Shown piece after piece: positions 9,612 through 17,850 of a DNA stretch of 50,139 nt. The stretch is from contig JAAYVR010000291.1 in the NCBI GenBank assembly GCA_012517065.1, positions 1 to 50,139 on the forward strand, written 5' to 3'. The DNA is from Verrucomicrobiota bacterium (GTDB lineage: Bacteria > Verrucomicrobiota > Verrucomicrobiia > Limisphaerales > J093). The position numbers and the translations under genes were made by a program. Below the pieces are notes generated by a model. The model ran no database searches. It was given only the letters and a program-made list of their open reading frames with translations, and was not told the DNA's origin. Position 1 is the stretch's first letter, and each line of letters starts with the position of its first letter.

Positions 9612-9876
9612 TTGGCGCGCAACTGGCGTGCACAGAGCACCCGCCCTACCTGATGAAGAATTTCATGAAGAGCTGGCGCAATGTCCCCGCTAGCCCAAAC
9701 CGGTACCGCTTCATTTGAAATTTCCGCCCAAAAGCGGAACAGCTCTAACAGGGATCGGTTGCTCCGCACTTTGAGCAATGCCGCGCCCACGGCCGTTGGG
9801 GTGCCGCCTTTGGGCGGAAGCGCAAAGTGCCGGCTTGCATAGGCAGCGAAACAGATGGCAAGGTTTTCGCGGCAAT
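9612..9876. other. Intergenic region with nested inverted repeats
   Basis: Holds a small hairpin TTCCGC(9722-9727)/GCGGAA(9734-9739) and a wider perfect 11-bp inverted pair, TTCCGCCCAAA at 9722-9732 with TTTGGGCGGAA at 9809-9819. It lacks a T-tract, so it is not a textbook intrinsic terminator. It could still separate the glycosyltransferase cassette from the next gene. The motif TTCCGCCCAAAGGCGG also occurs in family E at 32429. Confidence 0.45.
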
Positions 9877-11391
9877 ATGACCAACAATTCTGTTTACACT
9901 CGCCGGGAATTCATGAGTGTCACAATGCTTGGAGCACTGGGAACCAGTGTGTGCATTGGCACTGGGCACGCTTCGGAACTTCAGCAATGGGACCCTGACA
10001 AACCATTGAGAAGGCTGGGCAGGCCGTTGCGAGTGCAGCCGGTTCTGATGTACAAGCTGCCGACGCCAAGGCCGCAAACATCGTGGAAATCGTGGGGTGG
10101 CGTTCAAACCGAAGACGCAGTGGCCGAGGAAGCGAGCCGCATCACGCGCGAACTGGATCAACTGCAAAAACGAGCGGACTTTCCACTGAACATTCGGCCG
10201 GTAGTCCGGTTGAACACGGAGGAAGCAGCCATCGAGCTTGGGCGCATGGATCACGACCTTACGCTTTTGTATGCGTGCACGGGCGGTGGGAACATGCTCC
10301 GCGCCTGTCTTTCCGCGAAACCGGATACGATCGTTTTCGTGCGTCACAGGTCGGGGCCCGTTTATTACTGGTATGAGGCATTGAGCACTGCGTATTTGAA
10401 AACAGGGAAAGGAGCAGCTAATGAGGCTGGCCCTGGGAACGTTCACGTGGATGACGTTGTGGTTGACGATCAAGATGAACTGCTGTGGCGTTTGCGCGCC
10501 ACTGGTGCGGTACATAACACGCGCGGGACACGAATTGTGGCGCTCGGAGGCGCGTGGGGCAAGTATGCGCCTGACGCGCCCGACGTCGCAAAGCGGCGAT
10601 TCGGGATCGAGATTGTTGACGTTGGCTACGAAGATTTCGAGCGCAGGATTCGGGAGCTGAGAAACAACAGCGCTGTTCTGTCTGATGCAGAGCAATGGAC
10701 CCGGCGCTATCTGTCTCTTCCCGGAACACGTCTGGCGACGGACCGGCGGTTTGTGGTGAACTCGTTTGTTCTTTATTTGGCGTTCAAGGAGCTGCTGGAG
10801 AAGCACGCGGCGACAGCTTTCACGATCAAGAGCTGCATGGGCACGGTTATTCCGATGTCGGAAACAACGGCGTGCTTGACATTGGCATTGCTCAATGACG
10901 AAGGGCTGGCAGCGTTTTGTGAATCTGATTTTGTCATTATTCCTGCGGGGTTGCTCCTTCGGCATTTGAGCGGCAAACCAGTGTTTCTGCATAACTCGAC
11001 TTTTCCTCACAAGGGCACGGTGACCTGCGCTCACTGCACGTGTCCAAGACGATTGGACGGACGAAGGTATGCACCTGCCCGGATTGTCACACACTACGAA
11101 TCCGAGTACGGTGCGGCGCCCAAAGTTCAAATGCCGATAGGCCAGTTGCTGACATTCATAGACCCGCAATACAGCACAGCGCGATGGGTCGGCTTCACAG
11201 GAAAAGTGCGGGCGAACCCGGACTATGAAATCTGCAGGTCGCAACAGGACGTCGAGATTGAAGGGAACTGGCGCAGGCTGGTCGATGAAGTGCGCGATTC
11301 GCACTGGGTGGCAGTTTACGGGAATTGCCTGCGCGAAGCCGGCTATGCTGCGCGCAAGTTTGGGATAGAGTTCGAGGGATGCGATGCGTGA
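9877..11391 (+). CDS. Tat-exported protein resembling L-fucose/L-arabinose isomerases
   Basis: 504 residues from the ATG at 9877. The N-terminus TRREFMSVTMLGALGTSVC is a twin-arginine leader; extending upstream to 9778 only adds non-family sequence. The body has features of the FucI/AraA-like fold: an N-terminal stretch LTLLYACTGGG, a middle TIKSCMGTVIPMSETTACLT, an FCESDFVIIPAGLLLRHLSG segment and a Cys/His-rich stretch VTCAHCTCPRRLDG like the C-terminal HC-type motif of these enzymes. A periplasmic isomerase would be unusual, so it may bind or process sugars in another way. It follows the glycan cassette on the same strand, but 265 bp separate it. The family assignment is tentative. Confidence 0.55.
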   Translation: MTNNSVYTRREFMSVTMLGALGTSVCIGTGHASELQQWDPDKPLRRLGRPLRVQPVLMYKLPTPRPQTSWKSWGGVQTEDAVAEEASRITRELDQLQKRADFPLNIRPVVRLNTEEAAIELGRMDHDLTLLYACTGGGNMLRACLSAKPDTIVFVRHRSGPVYYWYEALSTAYLKTGKGAANEAGPGNVHVDDVVVDDQDELLWRLRATGAVHNTRGTRIVALGGAWGKYAPDAPDVAKRRFGIEIVDVGYEDFERRIRELRNNSAVLSDAEQWTRRYLSLPGTRLATDRRFVVNSFVLYLAFKELLEKHAATAFTIKSCMGTVIPMSETTACLTLALLNDEGLAAFCESDFVIIPAGLLLRHLSGKPVFLHNSTFPHKGTVTCAHCTCPRRLDGRRYAPARIVTHYESEYGAAPKVQMPIGQLLTFIDPQYSTARWVGFTGKVRANPDYEICRSQQDVEIEGNWRRLVDEVRDSHWVAVYGNCLREAGYAARKFGIEFEGCDA

Positions 11392-11504
11392 TGCATGACC
11401 CTTGATGTGTAGTCTATTGTGCCGGGCTTGAAGTTCAAAGTCTCAGGCGGAAAGCGGGTCGCCTGTTGAAAGTTGCGTGTCGTGAGTTACATCGCCGAAT
11501 GACT

Positions 11505-11572
11505 AGCCCGGAAATCTCACCGGAATGAAGTTCTGGGTACCTTGATCTGGTCAGGCGGTGAGATTTCCGGGG
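11505..11572 (+). repeat. Family A hairpin repeat, copy 1
   Basis: Perfect 16-bp inverted arms: CCCGGAAATCTCACCG at 11507-11522 and its complement at 11556-11571. They enclose a 33-nt loop that begins GAATGAAG and includes CTTGATCTGGTCAGG. I use this copy as the reference orientation for the family. Confidence 0.85.
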
Positions 11573-11640
11573 CCCGCATATTCCTTGGTTGCTTGAAGAC
11601 ACCCGTTTCGCAGACTGCTCAAGGTATGAAATATGCGGGC
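11572..11640 (+). repeat. Family B palindromic repeat, copy 1
   Basis: 69-nt element with ends GCCCGCATAT / ATATGCGGGC. The inner part reads through CTTGAAGACACCCG and TTTCGCAGACTGCTCA. It differs at a single position from the copy at 30389-30457, some 19 kb away. Confidence 0.85.
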
Positions 11641-11808
11641 TGGTCGGTGTGATGTGGAGCATCGGTACCCCTTGAATTCGCCGGGTTGCATGCTAGAGTG
11701 GGTCCAGGCAATGGGGTTTGCCGTCCTCGGGGTTTCTTCGGGGTAAACCGCCTGAACCGGGTTCAGCGCTGATAACTCCTGCCAAACCACTTTGGTGGGA
11801 ACTTGATT

Positions 11809-13029
11809 ATGCTGGACAATATTTGGTTCACAGCGGCCATTTGGATTGGGCTGGCTTTTCTGGCCAGTATTATTTCCATTCGGGTTGGGATTTCGGTCGC
11901 GCTTATCGAAATTCTCGTGGGTGTTGCAGCGGGCAACGTTCCTCTGGTTGACGGACATTCTATTCTGCGTTCGACTGATTGGACGAATTTTCTGGCGATG
12001 CTCGGCAGCGGAGTGCTGACATTCCTTGCGGGGGCGGAAATTGATCCGGTGGCGTTACGCAAGAACTTGCGGCCCGGCCTTGCGATTGGCGCTGCGGCGT
12101 TTCTTCTGCCGTTTGGCGGGGTGTGGGCGTTTGCACAGCTTTTGCTGGGCTGGCCAGTGCAGCAGGCTCAGATTGCGGGCATTGCGCTTTCCACAACGTC
12201 GGTGGCGGTCGTGTACGCCGTCATGATCGAGACCGGCCAGAGCGAAACCGCACTGGGCAAGATGATACTTGTGGCGTGTTTCATCAACGACCTTGGAACC
12301 GTGCTGGCATTGGGGCTGATCTTTGCGAACTACGACGTGTGGTTGTTGGTGTTTGTTGTGGTGACCTGTTTGGCACTGTTCATTGTTCCAAAGCTGGCGC
12401 GGTTCGTAATATCGCGTTGCGGGGCAAAACGCGTGAGCGAGCCCGAAATCAAATTTGTCTTCTTTGTATTGTTTTTTCTTGGCGGACTGGCTTCTACAGC
12501 AAAGAGTGAAGCCGTGTTGCCGGCGTATTTGTTGGGGCTGGTTTTGGCCGGGGTTTTCTTTCACGACAAGACCTTGGTGCTGAGGATGCGGTCCATTGCA
12601 TTCGCGATGTTCACACCGTTCTATTTCATTCGAGCCGGATCATTTGTTGCCGTGTCGGCAGTCTGGACTGCGATGGGCGTGATTTTGCTGCTGCTTGCGA
12701 CGAAAATGCTGACGAAGTTCGTTGGTGTTTTTCCATTGTCGAGGTTGTATTTCATGCGGAAGCGCGAGGCCAAATACACCACACTGCTCATGTCAACAGG
12801 ACTGACTTTCGGCACCATATCCGCCCTATTCGGGCTGCAGAACAAAATCATAAGCCAGCAGCAGTACTCGATCCTTGTGACGGTGGTGATACTGAGCGCG
12901 GTGGTTCCGACTTTGATTGCACAGAAGTTTTTTGAACCTACGCGGCGGGCAATGGATGCGTGGGGCCGGTTTTATCAACGCAGGGTTAGCGTCAGGGCTG
13001 GTATGGTGAAATTGCCGAATGGAAAGTGA
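11809..13029 (+). CDS. Monovalent cation:proton antiporter, CPA2-type (Kef/NhaS-like)
   Basis: Polytopic protein of about 406 residues with 11-12 hydrophobic helices, matching the Na+/H+ exchanger domain of CPA2 carriers. The membrane core includes VALIEILVGVAAGNVP, FLAGAEIDP (the usual unwound-helix region) and FINDLGTVLALGLIFA, whose N-D pair corresponds to the ion-binding Asp region. No TrkA-N or TrkA-C domain is present, so it is not a full KefB/KefC. I start at the ATG at 11809; a TTG two codons upstream is in frame. A universal stress protein follows after 7 nt, a common antiporter partner that may regulate it. Confidence 0.85.
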   Translation: MLDNIWFTAAIWIGLAFLASIISIRVGISVALIEILVGVAAGNVPLVDGHSILRSTDWTNFLAMLGSGVLTFLAGAEIDPVALRKNLRPGLAIGAAAFLLPFGGVWAFAQLLLGWPVQQAQIAGIALSTTSVAVVYAVMIETGQSETALGKMILVACFINDLGTVLALGLIFANYDVWLLVFVVVTCLALFIVPKLARFVISRCGAKRVSEPEIKFVFFVLFFLGGLASTAKSEAVLPAYLLGLVLAGVFFHDKTLVLRMRSIAFAMFTPFYFIRAGSFVAVSAVWTAMGVILLLLATKMLTKFVGVFPLSRLYFMRKREAKYTTLLMSTGLTFGTISALFGLQNKIISQQQYSILVTVVILSAVVPTLIAQKFFEPTRRAMDAWGRFYQRRVSVRAGMVKLPNGK

Positions 13030-13036
13030 GGCGTTC

Positions 13037-13462
13037 ATGTTCACAAAGATACTGGTTGGCTATGACGGGTCCAAAGGCGGAAAGCGGGCACTACAGCGTG
13101 CCGCCGTTCTCGCGAGGGAGTATAACGCGCGCATAACAGCGTTGTGGGTAAGAGAGCCTTTGCCACGGCATTCAGACATGCCCGGCGAACCCGAGGCTGA
13201 AGCTGAAGCCGCAGCGGAGTACTTTCAGGAGAGAAAGAAAGAGGTCGAGGATGTGGCAGCGCAACACGGCATCAGGATCGACTGCGAAGTCAGGCGCGGT
13301 CATCCGGCAAAGACGATCGTCAATTTTGCCAGGGAAGGCGGCTACGACTTGATTGTGGTTGGCCACAGCGATCATTCGGAGCTTTGGGGACGTTTGTTGG
13401 GTGACACGGCAGATCGAATTAGTGATCACGCCCATTGCAGCGTGTTGATTGTTAAAGATTGA
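13037..13462 (+). CDS. Universal stress protein, UspA family
   Basis: Single Usp domain of 141 residues beginning MFTKILVGYDGSKGGKRALQRA, with the Asp in VGYDGS typical of ATP-binding members. The C-terminal nucleotide loop reads VVGHSDHSELWGRLLGDTA. Compared with the G-x2-G-x9-G-S/T signature of ATP-binding Usps, the second Gly and the final Ser/Thr are replaced by Asp, so nucleotide binding may be weakened or changed. The ATG at 13037 sits just behind GTGAGG; an ATG at 13019 would overlap the antiporter. It likely tunes or protects the antiporter under stress, judging from position only. Confidence 0.85.
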   Translation: MFTKILVGYDGSKGGKRALQRAAVLAREYNARITALWVREPLPRHSDMPGEPEAEAEAAAEYFQERKKEVEDVAAQHGIRIDCEVRRGHPAKTIVNFAREGGYDLIVVGHSDHSELWGRLLGDTADRISDHAHCSVLIVKD

Positions 13463-13513
13463 GCATCACACGCGCCGGTCAGGCCACGGGAGCAAACCCA
13501 GCCTTTGGGATTT

Positions 13514-16500
13514 TCAGCGCGAAATGACAAGTCTCATGAAGCGTTGCTGGTGGGCGGAAACGGGTTCGGCGTCGCGAAATGTCACGCGTTCCATTTGCCC
13601 GAGGTCTTCGATCGAGTGCAGAACAGCAGCAGACGGCCCCGATTCCCAATTGTGCAGGTCATTGGATGTTTCAGGGGTGCATTTGACGTCGCTGGCAGTC
13701 TTGTCGCGGAGATGGCGGACTGCCAGGAATGATTGTCCGCCTATAACTATCAGTTCCGACAGCGGCAGGCGGTCGGCTGGGGCGCGGGTCTTTGCCGGCA
13801 ATCCGAGGTAGTACTTTACGAGGTTGGGCACTCCGTCTCCAGCGGGTGTGGCGCCTTCGCCGCTTAGAGCCGAATCGAGCAGTTCATCTGCGGTGAAGTT
13901 GCGTGCCTGCCATTGTGGGTAGCCGGTCAGAGGCGACACGGCGATTTCGTACCATATGGTGCCGCTGTTGGTGGAGACGACGATGACAGCATTGGTGGCG
14001 TTGCCCGTGACCGGGACGGGAGCCTTCCGCTGACCGCGTTCGTCCAGAGCCCAAACTCGGACGCGGTTTGTGCTAATGGGCAGGCTCAGGGTGAACGGGA
14101 CGACTTCGGTGAGGACAGGCGGACCTCCGAACTTTGACAGGGAGGTTTTCTCCGTATTCTTCCACGTTTGACCTGTGTTCTCCCACCATCCGGTTGCGAC
14201 GAGGAGAGCTTGGCACTCATTTGTGAAAGAACCGCCGCGGACGATTGTGGCTCCGATCGTGCACCAGCCGAGTATGTTGGTGTCGGGTACAAAGGTCAGT
14301 TCACCCAAACTGATGATTTTGTTGGTGCACCAACCGATTAACGCCTTGGTTCGCGGGGTGTTGATTTTCACCAATCCGCGTTCGGGGATACTGAGGTCCC
14401 AAGTGAGTTCGGCTGTATCAGAGGTGATGATGGTTCCCGTCGGTCCGGCGGGTGGATTTGTGAGGCCGGCAACGTCTGTGCCGACACTTGTGCTGAGTCG
14501 TCTGGCGAAAGCGAGTTTGCTCGGGACACCGAGTTGGCTTGAAGAGAAAATGCCCCATGCGTGGCTTTTGAGCAGGATGTCAAGTTCCGTTTCCGGGGCG
14601 AGAGCCATGGTGATTTCTTGTTGTCCGGGTTGGATATCGCCGCGGCGGAAAAGATTTGCGGCGAGGAGCAGGTTTGCCATTTTGCCCGGGTGTTGGGCGG
14701 TGTCAAAAAAGCCCTGCACCCATCCCATGGTGGTGGAGCCGTCTTGTCCGTGGCCGTAGTCGAACATCCAAACTCCATCCCAATCTTGGAAGGCAGCGTA
14801 AGCTCCAAGAAGCAGAGGTCCTTCGGCTCCGTAATAGTTCGGTTGGGGATGATTGTATTCGGTTACGGTGAACGGTTTTCCTTTGATTCTTTGGCGTGCG
14901 AGGCCAGCGAGCGTGTTGTCATCGGCGAGCGTGTTGACCATGGAAACATTTCGCACGTACCAGTTCGACATGTCCCATGCTTTGCCTGGGAAGACGGGGT
15001 GTTGCCAGTACGCATGACCATCGATGACGTCGAGTGTGCTCTGGACGGTGGCCGGGCTGTTGGCCATGATTGTGCCGAAGACAAGCCCGTCGTAGCCGCA
15101 TTCAGAGCGGATGCATTCGAGCATTTGTTCGTAGTATCGAAACTCGAGGTCGCGGAGGAACCGCAACCAATCTTTTCGTGCTTCGGCTGTGCCTGTGTAA
15201 CCGTCGCCGGAGTAGAGTATCAGGGGTATGGTGCGGGTTGCCAGTGAGCTGCCAGCCGGGAGCAAACCGACCTGCCCTCCGGAATGGAAGTGGACATCGG
15301 CGATCCAGAATGTACCGAGTGCGGTACCCATGCCGCCGAAATTGACGCGCACATTGGTATCGGTTCGGTCTGCGATGAACGTTCGTGTGAACTGCTGCCA
15401 GTTTGTGGAAAGCGAATAACTTTTGCTGAAGCCGACGGTTTGCCAGTCGGCGTGCGCCTGCATCACCGAGACATCGATGTTGGCTGGTGGATCAGATTTG
15501 GCCCAGAAAGAGATTGTGTAGGGCTGGCCGATCGCGACGCTCAAGCCAGCCTGGTTGAACTGGATGTGCCACGATTCTGAACCGATCTGCGTAACCTTGA
15601 TCTGCGCGGAGGGCGCGCCATCAACGAAATCAAAAGTGCGGCTGGAGACAGCGCGAGCCGAGGAATGCTGCTCGGTGGTCCAATTACTCAGGGCGTTGCT
15701 GAAAGCGCCGTTCTTGAGGAGGTTTGGGCCGAGCGGCTGGTCGATGGCCCGCCATGCGGCAAGGAGTGCAGTATCGTTTGTGTAGCGCGAGGCGAGCCAG
15801 TCGTTCCATTTCGACCCGAGCTGTGCGGCATAGCTGGCGGGCAAACGGTCAATCCCGCCATCCAGCCATTTCTGGATGATGCCGTTTTCGTTGATGACCT
15901 CGACAAATGCGACTGCGGGGTCTTTGGCGAGAGGCAGTCCTGTAAACCTGTTGGTTGGGGCGAGAACCTTGCGTGCATAGTCCTTCTGAAGTGCAAGTGC
16001 CGTGTCGTTGAAGTATCCAAGCACGTGTGTGTCTTTCCAATCCATGGTGGTAACAGCGCTGCCCAGGCCGTCGCGCGAACGGTACTCCCGTCCAACCAGC
16101 AGGTTAATGTCGGAGTAAATGCCGTGCTCTTTGAGGCGAGCGACGGTGTAATGCAGTTTTTCCAACTGTGCCGGATTGATGTTTGTGCTTGTTGTACTGG
16201 TGTAGGCGAGCAGCCCGCCGCCTTGTGCCCACGGTGCGTCCATGTGATGGAAACGAACACAGTTTATTCCGAACTTTGCAAGGCGCGCGGCGACGGCTTC
16301 TGTCTTGTTTGTGGGGGTGAATGGCAGTTGGCCGGCGAAGTTCATGCCAAGGAAACGAATCCGGTTGCTGTTAACAACAAAATGCCCGTTTGAGTCCACT
16401 CTCACCCGTGCGTCTGGGCCGATAGGTGCGTTCAGCCCTGAGAAGTCGGTGACGCCCGGACTGGAATCGTCCCATGGCAGGACAAAGGGGACAGCGGGTT

Positions 16501-16576
16501 GTGTCGAGCCAAGGACGGTGAGCCCCGCGATGGTGGCAAAGGACACTCGCAGTAGCTGAAAAGTGTGCGTCGTCAT
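13514..16576 (-). CDS. Secreted GH-A clan (GH5-like) glycoside hydrolase with inserted CBM4/9-like domain
   Basis: About 1020 residues. Numbering is from the ATG at 16576, which gives a signal peptide MTTHTFQLLRVSFATIAGLT. In-frame TTG codons at 16594 (behind AAGGAG) and 16618 are possible alternatives. The barrel starts around residue 70 (RIRFLGMNFAGQLP, INCVRFHHMDAPW). The likely acid/base Glu is E230 in VEVINENG, and the likely nucleophile is E573 in FTVTEYNHPQ. Residues about 285-435 form a jelly-roll of CBM4/9 type (NLLKNGAFSNALSNW ... IADVHF), placed between the two catalytic glutamates. The last 150 residues contain a Verrucomicrobia-style tail. The substrate is unknown, probably an extracellular polysaccharide. 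It converges with the uspA-like gene, 51 nt away. Confidence 0.75.
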   Translation of the reverse strand: MTTHTFQLLRVSFATIAGLTVLGSTQPAVPFVLPWDDSSPGVTDFSGLNAPIGPDARVRVDSNGHFVVNSNRIRFLGMNFAGQLPFTPTNKTEAVAARLAKFGINCVRFHHMDAPWAQGGGLLAYTSTTSTNINPAQLEKLHYTVARLKEHGIYSDINLLVGREYRSRDGLGSAVTTMDWKDTHVLGYFNDTALALQKDYARKVLAPTNRFTGLPLAKDPAVAFVEVINENGIIQKWLDGGIDRLPASYAAQLGSKWNDWLASRYTNDTALLAAWRAIDQPLGPNLLKNGAFSNALSNWTTEQHSSARAVSSRTFDFVDGAPSAQIKVTQIGSESWHIQFNQAGLSVAIGQPYTISFWAKSDPPANIDVSVMQAHADWQTVGFSKSYSLSTNWQQFTRTFIADRTDTNVRVNFGGMGTALGTFWIADVHFHSGGQVGLLPAGSSLATRTIPLILYSGDGYTGTAEARKDWLRFLRDLEFRYYEQMLECIRSECGYDGLVFGTIMANSPATVQSTLDVIDGHAYWQHPVFPGKAWDMSNWYVRNVSMVNTLADDNTLAGLARQRIKGKPFTVTEYNHPQPNYYGAEGPLLLGAYAAFQDWDGVWMFDYGHGQDGSTTMGWVQGFFDTAQHPGKMANLLLAANLFRRGDIQPGQQEITMALAPETELDILLKSHAWGIFSSSQLGVPSKLAFARRLSTSVGTDVAGLTNPPAGPTGTIITSDTAELTWDLSIPERGLVKINTPRTKALIGWCTNKIISLGELTFVPDTNILGWCTIGATIVRGGSFTNECQALLVATGWWENTGQTWKNTEKTSLSKFGGPPVLTEVVPFTLSLPISTNRVRVWALDERGQRKAPVPVTGNATNAVIVVSTNSGTIWYEIAVSPLTGYPQWQARNFTADELLDSALSGEGATPAGDGVPNLVKYYLGLPAKTRAPADRLPLSELIVIGGQSFLAVRHLRDKTASDVKCTPETSNDLHNWESGPSAAVLHSIEDLGQMERVTFRDAEPVSAHQQRFMRLVISR

Positions 16577-16623
16577 CGAAGGCGATTGAACCAAGCAATC
16601 TCCTTTTTGCCAGATCAAAACTT

Positions 16624-16692
16624 AACCCGCAAATCTCACCGCCTGACCAGACCAAGACACCCAAAACTTCATTGCGGTGAGATTTCCGGGTT
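16624..16692 (-). repeat. Family A hairpin repeat, copy 2 (reverse orientation)
   Basis: Arms AACCCGCAAATCTCACCGC (16624-16642) and GCGGTGAGATTTCCGGGTT (16674-16692). The loop reads as the reverse complement of copy 1 (AATGAAGTTTTGGGTG...CTGGTCAG on the minus strand). It sits just upstream of the glycosidase start codon. Confidence 0.85.
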
Positions 16693-16699
16693 AGCGTTC

Positions 16700-16842
16700 C
16701 GCGTTTACGCGGAAACGAAAAAACTGCCTGTCACAGCTCCGTCGCGCCAGCGATGACGCGCCCTGCCGTTCATGAAACCTTGCATGAGGCAGGACAGGCG
16801 CTGCGTGCATACCGCAGACAATGTGCCTGTCCCCATATTGGC
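16700..16842 (+). repeat. Family C/E, partial copy
   Basis: Contains TCCGCGTTTACGCGGAAAC, CACAGCTCCGTCGCGCCAGC and GCGCCCTGCCGTTCATGA, then a single half-repeat CAATGTGCCTGTCCCCATAT at 16819-16838. The second half-repeat expected 116 nt further on is absent, so this copy is truncated. Confidence 0.6.
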
Positions 16843-17072
16843 ATGCCAGGATGAATTAATGGGTGAATCCGAGGGGTAGCCCTGAGATTACAAAGTTAAC
16901 TGCGTCCACAGCGCTTTAGTTTGCCAACCGTTCTTTCGCGGCCTGAAGACCCGGTCGATACCAGTCTGAGTGCGCGGCCCAGGCAGACGCTCCAGGTGAG
17001 TGACCATAATAGCTGAAATTCCGTTCCATGCTCTGGCGTGGACATTCGTTGGGACTTGGGCAACAATGTGAG

Positions 17073-17822
17073 ATGCTTTTCGGACAGTGGAGAGTGTGGA
17101 TGCTGTTCCCGGTGCTGATGGCGAGCCGAATGATCTGCGGTCTTGCGGGACCGTGGCCTGCATGGCGAGGGCCGGATTGGAACGGGATTTGCGGGGAGAA
17201 GAATGTGCCTTTGCACTGGAGTGCGAACAATAACGTGCGCTGGTGCGTGTCATTGCCAGACAGGGGAAACTCAACGCCCGTTGTCTGGGGCGACTCGGTT
17301 TTCATAACACAGGGAGTTGACTGCGAACAAAGGTGCATGGTGAGGTGCATGGTGATGTGTTACAGCGCGAAGACCGGCAGGTTGCGTTGGCAAGCCGGGC
17401 CAACTTTGTCGGAGAAAAACCCCACGCATGAAGACAATCCGCTGTGTTCATCATCGCCGGTGACGGACGGTCACAGGGTGATCGCGTGGTTCGGTTCGGC
17501 CGGGGTTTTTGCGTACGACATGAACGGACGGGAGCTGTGGCATCGCGATCTCGGGAAGCAATCACATCAATGGGGCTATGCGTCGTCTCCGGTACTATAT
17601 GGCAACCTGTGTTTGCTCAACTTTGGCCCCGGGCAGAGGAGTTTCTTGATCGCACTTGATAAGCGAACGGAGAAAACGGTCTGGCAGTACGATTTGCCGC
17701 AGATTGGAGTCGGGGCGAAGTGGCAGGATTTCGGTGGCGAAGCCATGAATGCGTCCATGGCTGTCTCTGATGGAGCGATCTACTTGCACACACACCGGCG
17801 GCTGTGGTGCATCGCCGAATGA
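17073..17822 (+). CDS. PQQ-like beta-propeller protein, shortened
   Basis: About 250 residues from the ATG at 17073, which leaves a signal-like hydrophobic start; the frame is open to an ATG at 17028. Mature-type sequence WPAWRGPDWNGICGEKNVPLHWS is the usual opening of exported PQQ-like WD40 proteins, and repeats follow (SSSPVTDGHRVIAWFGSAGVFAYD, SSPVLYGNLCLLNFGPG). The C-terminus ASMAVSDGAIYLHTHRRLWCI is also the normal family end. Relatives are usually above 400 residues, so the central blades seem to be missing, the join lying near IGVGAKWQDFGGEAMN. It may be a deleted, possibly non-functional, copy. The convergent aminotransferase gene ends 28 nt away. Confidence 0.65.
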   Translation: MLFGQWRVWMLFPVLMASRMICGLAGPWPAWRGPDWNGICGEKNVPLHWSANNNVRWCVSLPDRGNSTPVVWGDSVFITQGVDCEQRCMVRCMVMCYSAKTGRLRWQAGPTLSEKNPTHEDNPLCSSSPVTDGHRVIAWFGSAGVFAYDMNGRELWHRDLGKQSHQWGYASSPVLYGNLCLLNFGPGQRSFLIALDKRTEKTVWQYDLPQIGVGAKWQDFGGEAMNASMAVSDGAIYLHTHRRLWCIAE

Positions 17823-17850
17823 AATGCGACATCGGCGTTTTTCATCCGGG

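Larger units (their letters stand above)
11392..11808. other. Intergenic region holding repeat A plus repeat B
   Basis: About 415 bp between two plus-strand genes. An A hairpin (11505-11572) runs directly into a B element (11572-11640). The rest (11392-11504, 11641-11808) shows no gene or clear promoter. Confidence 0.6.
16577..17072. other. Intergenic region with repeat A and a partial family C/E block
   Basis: Between the divergent glycosidase and PQQ genes. It holds an A hairpin in reverse orientation (16624-16692), then a GC-rich block (about 16694-16842) shared in part with 26750-26845, ending in one C half-repeat. From 16843 to 17072 I see nothing definite. Confidence 0.55.

Noticed and set aside
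9722-9739. Intrinsic terminator after the WecA-like gene
   Set aside because: The stem is only six pairs and no T-tract follows; reported only as an inverted repeat.
9745-11304. 519-codon open frame on the minus strand
   Set aside because: It is antisense to the Tat-leader isomerase-like gene, is rich in Arg, Pro, Cys and His without family motifs, and reflects high GC content of the true gene.
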